Under the pieces are notes generated by a model. It searched no databases and was not told the origin of the DNA. It was given only the letters and a program-made list of their open reading frames with translations. Positions 13,548-13,640 of a DNA stretch of 13,640 nt are shown piece by piece. Position numbers and translations under genes: made by a program. This stretch comes from JBOFLO01 sp051657905 (GTDB lineage Bacteria; Patescibacteriota; Gracilibacteria; UBA1369), in assembly GCA_051657905.1 (NCBI GenBank), contig JBOFLO010000074.1:1-13640 (forward strand). Direction: 5' to 3'. How positions within the stretch are numbered: position 1 is the stretch's first letter; each line of letters starts with the position of its first letter.

Positions 13548-13640
13548 TTAAGAGAGTTTTTTAATAGTTACGTAAGAATTGATGGCTCCAGGTACTGGAC
13601 CTTTAATGCCGATCAAATGTTTTTCAGGATTGATATATTC
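13548..13640 (-). CDS. rplC: 50S ribosomal protein L3, C-terminal fragment (partial)
   Basis: The gene enters from the right edge. Only the last 30 codons and the TAA (13548–13550) are present. The translated end is EYINPEKHLIGIKGPVPGAINSYVTIKKLS. The GxKGxVPG segment followed by a short beta strand is the usual end of L3 (family KGAVPGPxGGLVxVRKA). It is directly upstream of rplD, exactly as in the S10 operon. The fragment is too short to judge the whole protein. Confidence 0.85.
   Translation of the reverse strand, partial: EYINPEKHLIGIKGPVPGAINSYVTIKKLS

Noticed and set aside
1..13640. Alternative genetic code 25 (UGA as glycine)
   Set aside because: No in-frame TGA occurs in any of the 28 genes, including glycine-rich L2 and L15, so standard decoding suffices.
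1..13640. Mobile elements, CRISPR arrays, tRNA or rRNA genes
   Set aside because: No long repeats, repeat-spacer pattern, transposase-like protein or RNA-gene structure was seen; genes fill nearly the entire window.

Overview
The window is one long block of genes on the minus strand: the S10–spc–alpha ribosomal-protein superoperon. In transcription order (right to left) it runs rplC (3' end only), rplD, rplW, rplB, rpsS, rplV, rpsC, rplP, rpmC, rpsQ, rplN, rplX, rplE, rpsN, rpsH, rplF, rplR, rpsE, rplO, secY, adk, map, infA, rpmJ, rpsM, rpsK, rpsD and rpoA (5' end only). No plus-strand gene, mobile element, CRISPR array, tRNA or rRNA is visible, and gene content is essentially all housekeeping.

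The organism is bacterial and AT-rich. rpmD (L30), normally between rpsE and rplO, is absent: only 33 nt separate those genes. Loss of L30 is characteristic of the Candidate Phyla Radiation (Patescibacteria). This fits the other features: compact proteins, a short-LID adenylate kinase, a zinc-type S14, and a single copy of everything in one array. A Peregrinibacteria/Gracilibacteria-side lineage is possible, but that is a guess. The standard genetic code reads cleanly: no UGA occurs inside any gene. 26 of the 27 visible stops are TAA, one is TAG and none is TGA.

Layout: 13640–10141 is the S10 part (L3 to S3). An unusual 88-nt spacer follows, then 10052–3679 covers L16 through SecY. 3667–2310 holds adk and map. 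A 111-nt gap (2199–2309) carries a good sigma-70-type promoter, so infA–rpmJ–rpsM–rpsK–rpsD–rpoA is probably a separately initiated alpha operon. Within it, a 109-nt rpsK–rpsD spacer holds two inverted repeats. Most other spacers are 2–39 nt, so transcription is presumably polycistronic. The products are most of the large- and small-subunit core proteins, the Sec translocon pore, the enzyme that removes initiator Met, initiation factor IF-1 and RNA polymerase alpha: the growth-linked translation, secretion and transcription apparatus.

Most notable points: (1) none of 26 inspected start sites has a Shine–Dalgarno motif; (2) map appears to start at a non-AUG (AUU) codon eight residues upstream of its first AUG; (3) S11 carries a roughly 40-residue charged N-terminal extension, and several other proteins carry low-complexity tails; (4) two long spacers contain dyad symmetry. 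I found no undescribed multi-gene system; this is an ordinary, conserved region with some unusual translation-initiation features.
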